The notes under the pieces: model-generated
Database searches by the model: none
Seen by the model: only the letters and a program-made list of their open reading frames with translations
Told to the model about the DNA's origin: nothing
In this document: positions 36,001-46,460 of the stretch, one piece after another
How the letters are laid out: every line of letters starts with the position of its first letter
Position numbering within the stretch: position 1 is the stretch's first letter
Program-made: the position numbers and the translations under genes
Assembly (NCBI GenBank): GCA_014529385.2
Contig: JABFUD020000347.1
Location: forward strand, 1 to 64,000
Direction: 5' to 3'
Length of the DNA: 64,000 bases
DNA from: Adiantum capillus-veneris
Lineage: Eukaryota > Streptophyta > Polypodiopsida > Polypodiales > Pteridaceae

Positions 36001-36540
36001 GATGGTTTAGGCTCATTAGGCATTCTAAATGCAAATGCAATGGCTTCTGGTGTCATGGACACCCTCCTATTATTTATCATAGCACTGTTGTTTTCTGCAT
36101 CAAAATAATCAAGAACTTGCTTGATGATCCCTGCATCAAAAGCAATCCTTGTCGCTTGCAATACAACTCACAGATCCCAGAGTTGTAGGAGAGTCATTGC
36201 ATGATCAGTAAAGACATATCGTTGGATTTTATTGTATGGAAGAACAGGAAGGCTTTGCTTTGCCTTAGTAATTATAGCCTGGGTTTCTGCAAGAGTTTCC
36301 TCCATCTTCTCTGATCGTTTCCTTCTACCCATACACTGTGAGGTCGACGACGATGAAACAGGCGAAGGCGAAGAGGACTTACTTGTGTTAAAGCCGTTGC
36401 CTGGTGTCGCTGGTAAGGTTGTCTGACAGTCAACTGTCTCGTCGGAGGTCGAAGTTTGCGGTTGTAGTGAAGAGACCTCGGAGCTCGGCGATGGCGAATG
36501 GTTGACAGGAGGAAAGCGTCACGCAGGAGATTTATGAGGA
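32975..36540 (-). pseudogene. ORF3 of element C (extra protein after integrase)
   Basis: One long protein of about 1150 residues in minus orientation. Open pieces are 36161-34995 (388 aa), 35155-34937, 34900-33395 (501 aa) and 33391-32975. The last three share a frame and are separated by two stops (34937, 33395); a one-base shift lies near 35040-35060. Upstream of 36161 the same frame continues through a Ser-rich N-terminus to about 36540 with one stop. The N-terminal domain includes NNRRVSMTPEAIAFAFRMPN and NPTYVSEKLFAMLLTKIL, a pattern like ORF3 of A and B. Then come a basic NLS-like KRKATAEEASSSKKPR, heptad repeats, an acidic run (EEDEEEEEDEADKEEDD), a Gln-rich stretch and a helical C-terminus. 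No membrane segment. Function unknown. Confidence 0.75.
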
Positions 36541-36932
36541 AAAATGTTAACTCTCCTGACTGTTATACGTGTTCGCGCCATAAAAGCTCCACTACTCGCC
36601 GCTCCTAGACTTGTGTGCACCGTCGCTGATGTGGCAAACATGCATTGGACAAGACTGCAACCCATCCTTGTAATAATTATCACTGGTATACCATTTGACC
36701 GTTGGCCACTTAAAATTTGGAAAGTGTGTTCATAGTGGTTCTGAACTGATTCCCACTCTGGCTGGATCATACTGGTACTGGTTCTTAAATCGTCTTGATC
36801 TGATTCTTCAGGTACTGGTTCTGAAGCTAGAACTGGTTGCACATGGAAAAGACCAAAAATATCTGATTTTGGTATCTCTTGATCAACAACCTCCAGTTCC
36901 TTAGTGACTTCTTCTGATCCAGTTTCTCTGGT
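36541..36932 (-). other. Spacer between integrase and ORF3 of element C
   Basis: Sequence after the integrase stop. A frame (36842-36519) with an acidic VPEESDQDD segment may be the former tail of Pol or leader of ORF3. No recognised domain. Confidence 0.4.
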
Positions 36933-38189
36933 CTATAAGTAATAAAGTTTGATCTTTGCTCCATTATATACTCTTGGCAACATTAGTCCAGATAAGTCTT
37001 TTAATCTGACTGTGCCATTGGAAAAGACCCAATCAACCTCAAAAGGTCCTGCCCAGGCAATCTTCAAATTCGGCTTCTTTGGACCCAGTCTTGACTGATA
37101 TAGAAGCACTAAGTCTCCTTTCTGGAATTCTCGAACTTTAATTCGGCAATCATGCCAGTGCTTCCTTCTTTGTTGAACAATTTCCTGTTCCAATATAGCC
37201 CTTTGCCTGAGTTCATATAACTGCATCAGTTCATCTAGTCTTTTCTTAAGATTATGGTTGAAGTCTAATCCATACTTTACAACCATTCTCAGACTGGGGA
37301 TTACAAACTCCATAGGAACCACTGCTTCAGTACCATACACCATTCTGAATGGTGTCATTCCAGTAGTTACCTTATAAGCTGTTCTATAAGCCCATAGAGC
37401 AGTCTGAAGCTTCAAATCCCACTGGTCTGGTTTCTTTTGCACCACCTTAGTGAGAATAGTCTTAATTGTCTTATTGCTACTTTCAGCCTGTCCATTGCAT
37501 CTGGGATAGTAAGGAGTAGATTTCCGATGCTTGACTGAAAGCATATCCAATAGGATTTCCATAGTATCATTGATAAAGTGTGTCCCTTGATCGGTCACAA
37601 TTTCCACTGGACGTCCATATTGGCAGACAATATTCTCAAACAAAAACCTTGCAGTTGACTTGACTGTGTTGTCAAGAAGAGCTTTAGCTTCAACCCACTT
37701 GGTAACATAACAAGTAGTCATAACGATGTACTTGTTCTTCCTGGGAGTCACCTTCTTAAAAGGTCCCATAAAATCCAATCCCCATTTCATGAATACTCTC
37801 AATGGTTGTATTGGCATTAAGGGAGTCATGTCTGCAACTGTTGGTCGGCCCATTCTCTGGTATATATCACAAATTTTACAAAATCTTCTGACATCAGCAA
37901 TCATTGTTTGCCACCACAGACCTGCTTGCAGAATCTTCTTGTAGGTTACTTCGTTGGAAAAGTGTCCACCAGACTCTCCATTATGTGCCTCTGAGATAAC
38001 TTGCATTCTTCCCTCCATTGGAACACATCTCCGAAGTATACCATCCACCCCCAACCGATAAAGTACTCCCCCAATGATGGTAAATTTCAGGCTTTTTATG
38101 ATCAGAGCCTTCTTCTGATTCTGTTTCCAATCTTCTGGAAAGGCACCTTGGGAAAGGAACTGATAAATATCATACCATTCAGGATCCAC
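36933..38189 (-). CDS. Integrase of element C
   Basis: 418 residues, complete domain order: HHCC zinc finger (H69, H76, C104, C107), DD35E catalytic core (D139 in WGLDF, D200 in VTDQGTHF, E236 in NGQAESSNK, exactly 35 residues between the last two), and a C-terminal GPF motif, WAGPFEVDW, near residue 380. It joins cDNA ends to chromosomal DNA. It is the same frame as the RNase H ORF upstream, with one stop (38208) between, so in the parent it was part of one Gag-Pol chain. No chromodomain. Confidence 0.9.
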   Translation of the reverse strand: MDPEWYDIYQFLSQGAFPEDWKQNQKKALIIKSLKFTIIGGVLYRLGVDGILRRCVPMEGRMQVISEAHNGESGGHFSNEVTYKKILQAGLWWQTMIADVRRFCKICDIYQRMGRPTVADMTPLMPIQPLRVFMKWGLDFMGPFKKVTPRKNKYIVMTTCYVTKWVEAKALLDNTVKSTARFLFENIVCQYGRPVEIVTDQGTHFINDTMEILLDMLSVKHRKSTPYYPRCNGQAESSNKTIKTILTKVVQKKPDQWDLKLQTALWAYRTAYKVTTGMTPFRMVYGTEAVVPMEFVIPSLRMVVKYGLDFNHNLKKRLDELMQLYELRQRAILEQEIVQQRRKHWHDCRIKVREFQKGDLVLLYQSRLGPKKPNLKIAWAGPFEVDWVFSNGTVRLKDLSGLMLPRVYNGAKIKLYYL

Positions 38190-38207
38190 TGATTCTTTTT
38201 CTTCTAG

Positions 38208-38813
38208 CTAAAATAAATCAGCATCCACTGGTTCATCTCTTAGAGGTGATTCTGAAAATCCTTCTGTACTTCTGGAAAGAAAGTCAGCTCCACAGTGGTT
38301 TCGGCCAGGCTTATGGAAAATTCTGAACTCAAATTCCATAAGGAACATCATCCATCTTATCAGCCTGCCTTGAATAATGACTTTGTTAATCAGAAACAGA
38401 AGAGCTTGATGATGCACATAAAAATGGAATAACTTCCCCAATAGGTAATGCCTGAACTTTGTAGCGCTAAAAACCATTCCGAGGGCTTCTCTTTCAGTAG
38501 TCGTATAGCCTTGTTCAGCCTGACTGAATCTCCGACTAGCAAAATAGACCGGATAGTCTGTTCTGCCATCTGGCTGAGCCAATATTGCCCCCATTGCCAA
38601 TCCTGAAGCATCAACGTGTACATGAAAAATAATGTCCCAGTTCGGCTGCCTGAGGACTGGTTTACTGGTAATGGTTTTTTTTAGATTCTGGAAACTCTCC
38701 TCACACTCAGCAGTCCAATTGAACTTGCTGGTCTTCTTTGTAAGCTCATATAGTGGTACTGCTTGAGAAGAAAATTTGTGTACAAATCTTTTATAAAAAT
38801 TCACATACCCCAA
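38208..38813 (-). CDS. RNase H region of element C
   Basis: 201 residues. It starts in the RT-RNase H tether (GYVNFYKRFVHKF, FNWTAECEESF) and contains FHVHVDASGLAMGAILA with the first catalytic Asp, TTTEREALGMV with the catalytic Glu, and HHQALLFLIN, where the usual D of VDHQAL is replaced by H (YVHHQAL). HCGADFLSR retains the last Asp. The altered VDHQ Asp suggests loss of activity. The frame is shifted by one base from RT at a T/G run near 38805. Confidence 0.85.
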   Translation of the reverse strand: MGYVNFYKRFVHKFSSQAVPLYELTKKTSKFNWTAECEESFQNLKKTITSKPVLRQPNWDIIFHVHVDASGLAMGAILAQPDGRTDYPVYFASRRFSQAEQGYTTTEREALGMVFSATKFRHYLLGKLFHFYVHHQALLFLINKVIIQGRLIRWMMFLMEFEFRIFHKPGRNHCGADFLSRSTEGFSESPLRDEPVDADLF

Positions 38814-41800
38814 AAAAATAACTCAACTTAGAAGCAGTTCTGGGTGCTTTAGCTTGCTGGACACACTGTATTTTGTCATTGGCCATTTCTATTCCATTGC
38901 GGGAAACCACATGTCCCAGTAGCTGTCCCTTCCAAACCAAAAATACTGATTTAAATGGATTCAAGCAAATCCTTTTCTCCTGAGAGTGTTTAAAAACCAT
39001 CTCTAGGAATAGAAGGTGCTGTTCCTCAGCTGAATAGACAGTGAAGTCATCCATGAAAATGGCGAGGAACTGATGAAGAAATTCATTAAACATCTCCATC
39101 ATACACCGCTGAAAAGTAGCTGGTGCATTGCACAGGCCAAAAGGCATCACCAGATACATGAATGCTCCCCACTCAGTGATGAAAGTGGTCTTGGCCCTAT
39201 CTTTCGAAGCAATCTGTAACTGGTTATAGCCGCTATAACCATCCATGAAGCTATACATCTCATATCTTGCGATCTCATCAAGCAACATATCAGTAAAAGG
39301 TAAGGGAAATGGATCCTTAATGGTCTGGGCATTTAGTTTCCTATAGTCGACACAAACCCTTAATTTCCCATTCTTCTTAGGAACGACAACTATTGGAAAT
39401 AACCAATCACTGCTTGCTACTTTCGTAATGAACCCAGCCTTGAGAAGATTATCAATCTCCTCCTTGACCTTTTTTTCATAGTTAGGGTTCATACGGTATC
39501 TTTGTAGTTTGACTGGCCTAGCGTCCGGTTTTAGTGGTATTCGGTGCTGACAGACTTCAGGATCTACTCCCTTCAAATCTGTATGTTCCCAGGCAAATAC
39601 ATCTTTATAGTTCTGGAACATTATCCGTGCCTTTTCCTTCATTGCCGATTTCAGGTGCTTGTTGACTTTGATCATTCTGGGATTTTCCTCTGATCCCAGG
39701 TTCCATTCCTCTACTTCCTGATCATCTGGAAGCAACCAGTTGGGTCCCCCTCCTTTTCGTTTGGTCGACTCTTCAGCGTAGTCCCAAGAAGGCCCATTCA
39801 TTTCTGAATCATTATTCTGATCAGGTGGATATTCTTCTAGACATGCTGATTCTTCCATTATATCAGTAGCTGGTTCCTCCATTCTTCCAGTTAGCTGAAC
39901 GGTTCTTTCCCCTGTATTGACTTTAGTGAATTGGTCAGGGAATTGTTTCTTCTGCTTGTCAGCTTGCTCTTTGTTTAGTAGGACTGCATTCAAATCAATT
40001 TCTGCCAAAGGAAAGATGTTCATTGCTGCCAGCATTCGCTCAATTTTCCTAGCTCGGTATTTCTGACACAACTCCTTCGGCCTCAGTTCCTTTTCCCAGC
40101 TCCTGGTGTTGTTGGTCTGGATTTTGATTTTGCCACTGGCCCCTTCTATGGTTAAAGTCTGGTTTGCGTAGTCATGAACAGCATGTGCTGTTCTTAACCA
40201 TGGGCGGCCTAATAGCATTCCATATGCGCCCTGCACATCCAAAACTAGGAAACTAGTTTTAAATTTTTCCCTCCCCACTCTTATCTGCATGTTTTCAATC
40301 ATGCCCGTCGCTTGTACGACTCGATGATCTGCCATTCTTACTTTGAATGGTGCTGGTTTCATGTTGGTGATACCCATTCTTTGCTGAAGATGGGCTCCCA
40401 TTATATTGACTCCTGCTCCTCCATCGAGTATGACACTTGAGAGAGGTTCCCACTGCTTACTGACCTTGTAATCTACCTGAATAAGTGGAACTTCATCATC
40501 CCGGACAGCCGTCAGGTCTACTGTTCTGGCGTCTGCCTCAATCTTCCTACGCTGCCTGATAAAGTTGGCCACCTCAGGTAAGGTCTTTCTTATATCCTCT
40601 AGCTCTACAATTAGCTTCTGGATTCTATCACAAATTTTCACTAGAATTTCCTCTTGCTCTTGGTCAGACTGATTGTCAGAGCTTGAAGAGCTAGTTTTCT
40701 CATACTGCCATTCTTCTTTAGCAGTACTTCTACTCTTTCCTTCCTCTTCCATCTCACCAGCTAGTCTATGTACCACAGCCACCATGGTCTCTGTCATGGC
40801 CGGTACTGATTGATCTTTATCAGTCGATTGGGCTCGTAACTTCTGAATGACTCTAGCCTCGGAACTTTCTGGCTGCTCTGGCAGCTTCTTAGCTAAATCC
40901 TCTATGATTTTAGCTGCTAGTTCTCGCTGCTCTTGCCACTCATCTACCACCTTTTCCTTACCCTTGGCCTTCCAAACTTCCCTTTGTTGGGCCCACTTGC
41001 TGCTGTTGGAGTTGGTTGGTACTTCTGAAATGTCTGGAATCTCTTCAATGATCACGCCTTTGCTCCTGGTAACTACTCTGACTGGGACTGGCTCTAGTGC
41101 CTTAGCCTCAGTAGCAGTTGTTACCGGTGCATCTGGACATTGGGCTGCAAAATGACCATACTTCCCACAGGTATAGCAATTCATGCTTCTGGTCTGGAAG
41201 TTGCCTCTTCCTCTTCCTCTGTCCATTCCTGGTTGGTATCTGCCTCGTCCTTGACCAATACCACTGGTACTTGGTCCTTCTTCTTGGGCTACTTTGATTG
41301 GCTCTGTCTTCACTGGTTCAGTGTAGGCAACCAATGATAGATCCTTTCCTTTCTTAAAATGGTGAATTCGGATGCCACAATTATTCCATAGGTGACCGAA
41401 GGCCTTGCAGTAGGTACATTGTGGGAATTCCATGGAGATGTGGTCCTTGGATTTACATCTTGAACACCAAGTCTCCATCTTCCGGACCGGCTGTCTTGTG
41501 TGGCTAATCTCTGCAATCTGCCTAGCCATTTCTTCAATTTTCTTGGTCCATGATCCTTTCTTTGATTTGTCCTTTGTCCATTCATTGGAACTGCTCTCGG
41601 AACTTTTGGACGTTGTACTGGAATCAGAAGCTTCAGTAGCCGAACTACTGCTACTGGTCCTTCGCTTCTTGTGGCTTTTTTCTTTCTTAGCCTGTTGTTC
41701 CAGTTTTAATGCTCGCTGGACCAGGTCATTGAATTTCTTTGTAGGGGCTGGTACTTCTTGTTCTCTCAGCTTCTTTCTTCTGAACCCATTCAGAAACTAT

Positions 41801-42606
41801 GCCCTTAATCTTTTCTCAGACGGTGGTTCTTGCAGTCGTCTGGTCAATTCTTTGATCTTTTCTACATAGCTGCGGACTGACAAATTCCGTTGTTTGATCT
41901 GATCCAATTCACAGAGAATATCCTCATCTCCTCTATTGTCGGAATATTCCAACCTGAAGGCCTTAAGTAATTTATTATATGATCTCAGTTGGCATGTAGG
42001 GTAATGGTAATACCATTTCCTTGCTGCTTCCTTCAAGGTTTGTGGAAAGTATTCCCCCCAATCATCTTCATCAATGTTTTTTAGTTCAGCATACTGCTCA
42101 AACGCTTGTATGTGAACATCAGGATCATCCTTTTTCCCTCCTTTGAACATGGGAAAGGAAATCTTCAGGGAAGCGGAGTAATCATGTCGATTACTGGTAA
42201 TTCCACCAGTTCGCTTCTTGGCTTCAGACTGACGCTTGGGAGCCTTCTTGTAGTTGTCAGTGTCAGCATCCCAATCAATCTCTATCTCAGTCTCAGTCTC
42301 AGTATCCTCTCTGTTTTGTCTGCTAGAAGTTCGGTGACTTCCCTTTCTGCCTTTGATATGCTCATCGTTCTGGCGAGACTGAGAACTCTTGGAACTCTTT
42401 GCCTTTCGTGCTTCCCGTTCTGCCCGTTTGCGTCGAGAATGACTGGAATGCTGTGAGTCCTGCACCTCATCAGCCTGACTATGCTCCTCCGGAGCCTCAG
42501 TGTCAGTCATTTTCTCTTGCTTGGGATTAGACTCTCTTCCTGACTCCTCAGGAATGGGGTCCACACGATTGGTAGATTTCCGGCCACGATTGGATAATGG
42601 TGCCAT
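38791..42606 (-). pseudogene. gag-pol: Gag-protease-RT of element C (one stop, otherwise open)
   Basis: The start chosen at 42606 (GCAATGG, good context) follows the primer site by about 50 bases. Gag: charged N-terminus, capsid block KISFPMFKGGKKDDPDVHI. An in-frame TAG at 41797-41799 (LRA-stop-FLNGF, probably a former Trp) splits it; the same frame then stays open for 912 residues after Met 41529. Counting from that Met: CCHC knuckle C118-C131 (CYTCGKYGHFAAQC), protease ILDGGAGVNIMG with Asp369 in D-G-G instead of D-S/T-G and LLGRPWL at 439-445, and RT from about 640 to 905 with PIVVVPKKNGKLRVCVDYRK, MPFGLCNAPATFQR and active-site FMDD at 825-828. Confidence 0.9.
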
Positions 42607-42658
42607 TGCTGAAAACTTCAACTGGGAGAAGAGTCTTTCAGTCAACAAGCTTCAGCAC

Positions 42659-42676
42659 TAGCCACCGTGATCGCCA
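42659..42676 (-). promoter_or_regulatory. Primer-binding site of element C
   Basis: On the minus strand TGGCGATCACGGTGGCTA begins three bases after the 5' LTR end. It starts with the TGG expected for pairing with the CCA end of a tRNA, but I do not assign the tRNA. Confidence 0.65.
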
Positions 42677-42679
42677 AAA

Positions 42680-43156
42680 TGGAATTGGAGCTGATCTCTT
42701 GAGACAGCTAATTCCAGTGTTGAAGGATTTCAGCTACTTAGAGTAGGAAGAGTCAGATAGCAGACTAGACAGAAATCAGTGACTAAACTGAAATATGAAT
42801 ACTGAAATGAGAATCAGACTTACAGACTGGAATAAAGTTCAGACTCAGATTCAGAAGACTGTTGAGAAGTCAGTATCACTGGAATATATATATATATCAT
42901 GATTGAGATTACAGTGAATATGATTACAGAGAGAGAGAGAGAAAGTGTAGCCGATAATACTGCCACTGATGCTCAAGTGCAATTATAGCTCAAAGCGCTA
43001 ATACAAGTGATAACAATTGCCAACCCGATATCAAAGTAATGGGCCCTATTTATATGCTTCGGGTTTACCATAGTAATTACTTTAGTAATTACTAAGTGAT
43101 TCACTGCCTATCTTCTAAGAACACGTTCCCACATGGTGACGCGCCAGCCATCTACA
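42680..43156 (-). mobile_element. 5' LTR of element C
   Basis: 477 bp, TGTAGATGGC...CAATTCCA on the minus strand. TATAAATA (minus) at 43047-43054. Two extra bases relative to the 3' copy come from an AT run. Confidence 0.95.
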
Positions 43157-43740
43157 GTCATTGTTGATCTACCACGACCAGTAAGGGTAAAAGAGGTACA
43201 AGCATTTATGGGCCATTGTGGATATTATCGGAGATTTATATACTCATATGCTATAATTGCAAAACCACTTTATGCGCTGATAACTAAATTTGAGTGGACA
43301 GATGAGTGCGAGGAAGCTTTTCAAACTTTGAAGCAAAGGTTAATTTCCGCTCCAATTTTGAAGGCTCCGGATTGGGAAAAGATATTTCACATCCACGTAG
43401 ATGCATCAGCGTATGCAATAGGATGCATACTTGCACAACCTGGAGACAACAACATGGATTTTCCAATAAGTTACTCCAATAGACAACTGAACAATGCAGA
43501 GAAGAATTACACAACAACTGAGAGGGAGGGATTGGGTATGGTCTATGCGGTGAAAAAGTTTAGACACTACTTACTTTCCAATAAATTTATATTCTTCGTT
43601 GATCACCAAGCACTGTTGTTCAAACAAACCTTGCAGTACGGGGAGGATTGTTCGATGATTCATCATACTGCTTGAGTTTGACTTCACGGTAGTAGTCAAA
43701 AAAGGAACTACACACCAAAGAGCGGATCATTTATCTAGAA
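43157..43740 (+). pseudogene. RT end and RNase H of element B
   Basis: It resumes the interrupted pol frame: VDLPRPVRVKEVQAFMGHCG (RT tether), FEWTDECEEAFQTLKQ, IFHIHVDASAYAIGCILAQ (catalytic Asp), NYTTTEREGLGMV (catalytic Glu) and FFVDHQALL (catalytic Asp). A frameshift near 43620-43675 moves the rest (EFDFTVVVKKGTTHQRADHLS, last Asp) to another frame. Otherwise the motifs are intact, in contrast to A. Confidence 0.9.
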
Positions 43741-43829
43741 TGATGCATGGAGAAAACCGAGTAGGAGTTGATGATGATTTGCGAGATGCATATCTTTTCA
43801 ACATAGAAATGGTCCAAGATGGAGTGAGG

Positions 43830-44054
43830 ATGTAATTCCTTTGCTGACTATCGGGTCATTGAATGTGACAAGACAACCATCTACCATTGCAACATCCAGA
43901 TCATTGGTAATGTTGGCGGGCAGGCTATACAAATAGGGATCAGATCAAATCCTTAGGCTTTGTGTTGAATCGAGTGAACGGGAAGTGTACCTAAACCAAG
44001 CGATGGAGTAACTACATTGTTGAATACCTCACCACCAGGATACTGTCTGAAGGG
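43830..44054 (+). pseudogene. Truncated extra zinc-binding segment before integrase, element B
   Basis: LAGRLYK-stop-GSDQILRLCVESSE resembles the start of an integrase zinc-binding segment and aligns with the first, decayed copy in A (LARRLYKRNRDGILLLCINPEE). About 70 residues present in A are deleted here; the sequence rejoins A at WSNYIVEYLTTRILSEGMSR. Confidence 0.6.
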
Positions 44055-45355
44055 ATGAGTAGATCACGTAACAAAACAATCACGAAAGAGGCAGAAAACT
44101 ATGTACTGATTGAGGATACTCTTTACAAGAGGGGAAAAGACAATCAATTGAGAATGTGCGCAACTGAAGAGGAATACATTCCTATCTTAGAGCAAGCACA
44201 CGACGAACAAGCTGGTGGACATTTCTCAGCTGACAAAACGGCCAAAGCAATTCTTATTGCAGGCATATGGTGGCCTACACTATTCATGGACGCTGAGGAG
44301 TTTGTGAAATGATGTGAGATTGCCAGAAAACAAAAATTCCTAGAGCACGAGATGATATTCCCTTAAGGCCAATGATGGGGGCAAGAGCGTTTGCGAAATG
44401 GGGAATAGATTTTGTAGGACCGATAGCGCCTCCGGGATATAAAACGCACGCCCAATACATTATTGTGGCAACAGATTATCTAAAAAAACGGGTGGAAGCT
44501 AAAGCAACAACCAGAAATGATGCAAAAACGACAGCACAGTTTTTGTATGAGAACATTCCTACCCGATATGGCTTACCAATTGAGCTACTGAGCGATAGAG
44601 GAACTCACTTCATCAATGAGGTGATCGAATTCTTATTGGATGAATTCATGGTAATTCACAGGAAGTCCGCTCCCTATCACCCACAAGCGAACGGCCAAGC
44701 AGAAAGTACGAATAAGATTTTGGTGTCAATTCTCACCAAAATTGTTGGTGAATCAAGAGCTGACTGGGATCAAAAGCTGCATTCAGCTTTATGGGCATAT
44801 AGAGTAGCTTACAAAACTTCAATCGGAATGACTCAGCTCAACATGGTTTATGGAATTCAAGCGATTTTGCCACTTGAATTCCTTATTCCCACGCTTTGAG
44901 TTGCTAAACAATTGGAATGGACGGGCCATGAATTATCCAATTAGGTAGATGTCCTGGAAAAATTGGATGAAACTAAATTGAGAGCCGTTGCATCAATCTA
45001 CGCGCAAAAATGAGACATGAAATCATTCTTTGATCAACATGTTATCAGCAAGGAATTTTCTACTGGGGATTAAGTCTTAATGTATACCCTGAAACAACAT
45101 TCCCAGAAACTCAAAAAGCGAGGCAATGGACCCTATGTGATTCATGACATATCATCTAGCGGTGCCATTGAACTTGCGACATTAGAGGGAGAGGAAATGC
45201 CTAACTGGATTAGTGGTTGCAGACTAAAGAAATACAACCTACCACTAACCTCAAATATGCTTGCCAACATACACGCTTCGAAGGAGCGCAAGAACAAAGC
45301 AAAGGAGACAAAAGCTCAAGTGCAGGAGGAGGCCAAAGCCAGGATTTTAAAATGA
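44055..45355 (+). pseudogene. Integrase of element B
   Basis: 44055-44312 is the zinc-binding domain (LYKRGKDNQLRMC, QAHDEQAGGHFSADKT); its Cys pair is damaged by a stop after EEFVK and by CEIARKQ in place of C-x2-C. 44372-44899 is the catalytic core with D13 (WGIDFVGPI), D75 (LLSDRGTHF) and E111 (NGQAESTNK), 35 residues between the last two. A stop after LIPTL and another near 45012 precede the GPY/F domain, 45080-45355: NGPYVIHDISSSG then NWISGCRLKKYNLPL. No chromodomain. Confidence 0.9.
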
Positions 45356-45412
45356 AAACAAACCTTACAACAACAAAGACTTCCTCAACCAGCAGATACG
45401 GCTCAAATTCAT

Positions 45413-46240
45413 TTGTCTATAATTCGAACTAATGAGCAATGGGAAACAGGAATCGATGTTAGCATCAATGTCAAACTTCCGCATGGCAGATATCAACGAG
45501 CATTGATTGACACAGGAGCAAGAGTCAATGTGGTCAACTTCTCCACTTACATGATGCTTATAGATGAACCCCTCGTACAATCCACACATGATCTACAAGC
45601 CGCAAATGGTGCAACAATGCCAACATTGGGGATAGTAAACTTACCAATCAATATTGATGGAAATATTTGTCCTCATCAATTTTTTGTAATGAAAGATAGA
45701 GATATCAGAGAATCACTATGCTTGGGAGTTCCATGGATGAGAACGTACAATACAGTCACTGAATGGTCAGAACATGCGTTAATGTACACACACGACTCTA
45801 ATGTGTACATGACTCCATTCGCCAAAACAGATCACTCGTGGCCGAGTATCCCCATCGACAAAAAGCCATTGGCTAATCAGCCAAAAACACCACAAAAGAT
45901 TATTCGGAAAGTATGGATAAAGAAAAGATTGATGCCCAACAAATCAAGCAAGATATGGCTACCTAAGGACAAACTCCAGACGGAAGCAACATCATCTCAA
46001 AGACCTTCAGAAGTTACTCCAAAGTGGAAATGGCACCCAAAACTGGAGAAAACTAAAGACTCGGCGATAGAGCTCGCAAGGAAACCCAAAACTCAAAACA
46101 AGAAGCCTGAACCTCCAAAATGGCACTAGAAACGTGTGAAAACTAAAGTAGAATATGTAAAGATGCAACAAACTATCTACAAATGGGTTCCAAAAATAGT
46201 TGCCATTACAACACCCACAATCAGGGAAAGAGCAATTTGA
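45413..46240 (+). CDS. Second retropepsin-like domain of element B, after integrase
   Basis: 238 open residues to 46129, then a short continuation. Residues 12-112 have a retropepsin layout: strand GIDVSINVKLPHGRYQ, catalytic ALIDTGARVNVVNFSTY with Asp33 in D-T-G-A, LQAANGATMPTLGIV (flap region) and LCLGVPWMRTYN, equivalent to the I-hydrophobic-G-R-P-W strand. The tail repeats a Trp motif: RKVWIKKR, KIWLPKDK, PKWKWHPK, PPKWH and YKWVPKI. The element already has a protease before RT, so this is a second one. Whether it cleaves Gag-Pol, ORF3 or is only structural is unknown. The catalytic Asp is retained. Confidence 0.75.
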
Positions 46241-46446
46241 TTGCAAGCTCTTCTGTTCCATACACAGCTACCCTCGCCATCAAAAGCCACTGAAAACTAC
46301 ATTCAGTCCTCGCATCTTGCACAGCATCTTGTTACCCAACGCATTGTCTCAAACATCAGAATAGGGCCACATTACAAGGCCATGCATAGACACAGATTCC
46401 AACACCCATGCACATGCACCCAACCTTCGTCCGGGGGGACTCAGAC

Positions 46447-46460
46447 AAGGAAGGGGGGAA
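46447..46460 (+). promoter_or_regulatory. Internal polypurine tract-like sequence in B
   Basis: AAGGAAGGGGGGAA is nearly identical to the terminal tract AAGGAAGGGGGGAG at 52152-52165, but lies between the second protease and ORF3. It may be a second plus-strand start or a relic of an older 3' end. Confidence 0.5.

Larger units (their letters stand above)
32542..43156 (-). mobile_element. Element C: Ty3/gypsy retrotransposon nested in RT of element B
   Basis: 10,615 bp, minus strand, flanked by perfect GTCAT duplications. LTRs are 475 and 477 bp and differ at only about a dozen sites by eye, so it is much younger than A. Gag-Pol is one frame apart from one stop, one frameshift and a second stop; ORF3 likewise has few lesions. 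Integrase ends with a GPF motif and no chromodomain. It is a different family from B by Gag, protease and LTR, yet carries an ORF3 in the same position. Confidence 0.95.

Noticed and set aside
36933..37100. Chromodomain at the integrase C-terminus of C
   Set aside because: After the GPF motif the frame ends within about 40 residues; no chromodomain residues are visible. The same holds for A and B.
40847..42456. Plus-strand frames opposite gag-pol of C
   Set aside because: Antisense shadows of the minus-strand coding frame, without any recognisable domain.
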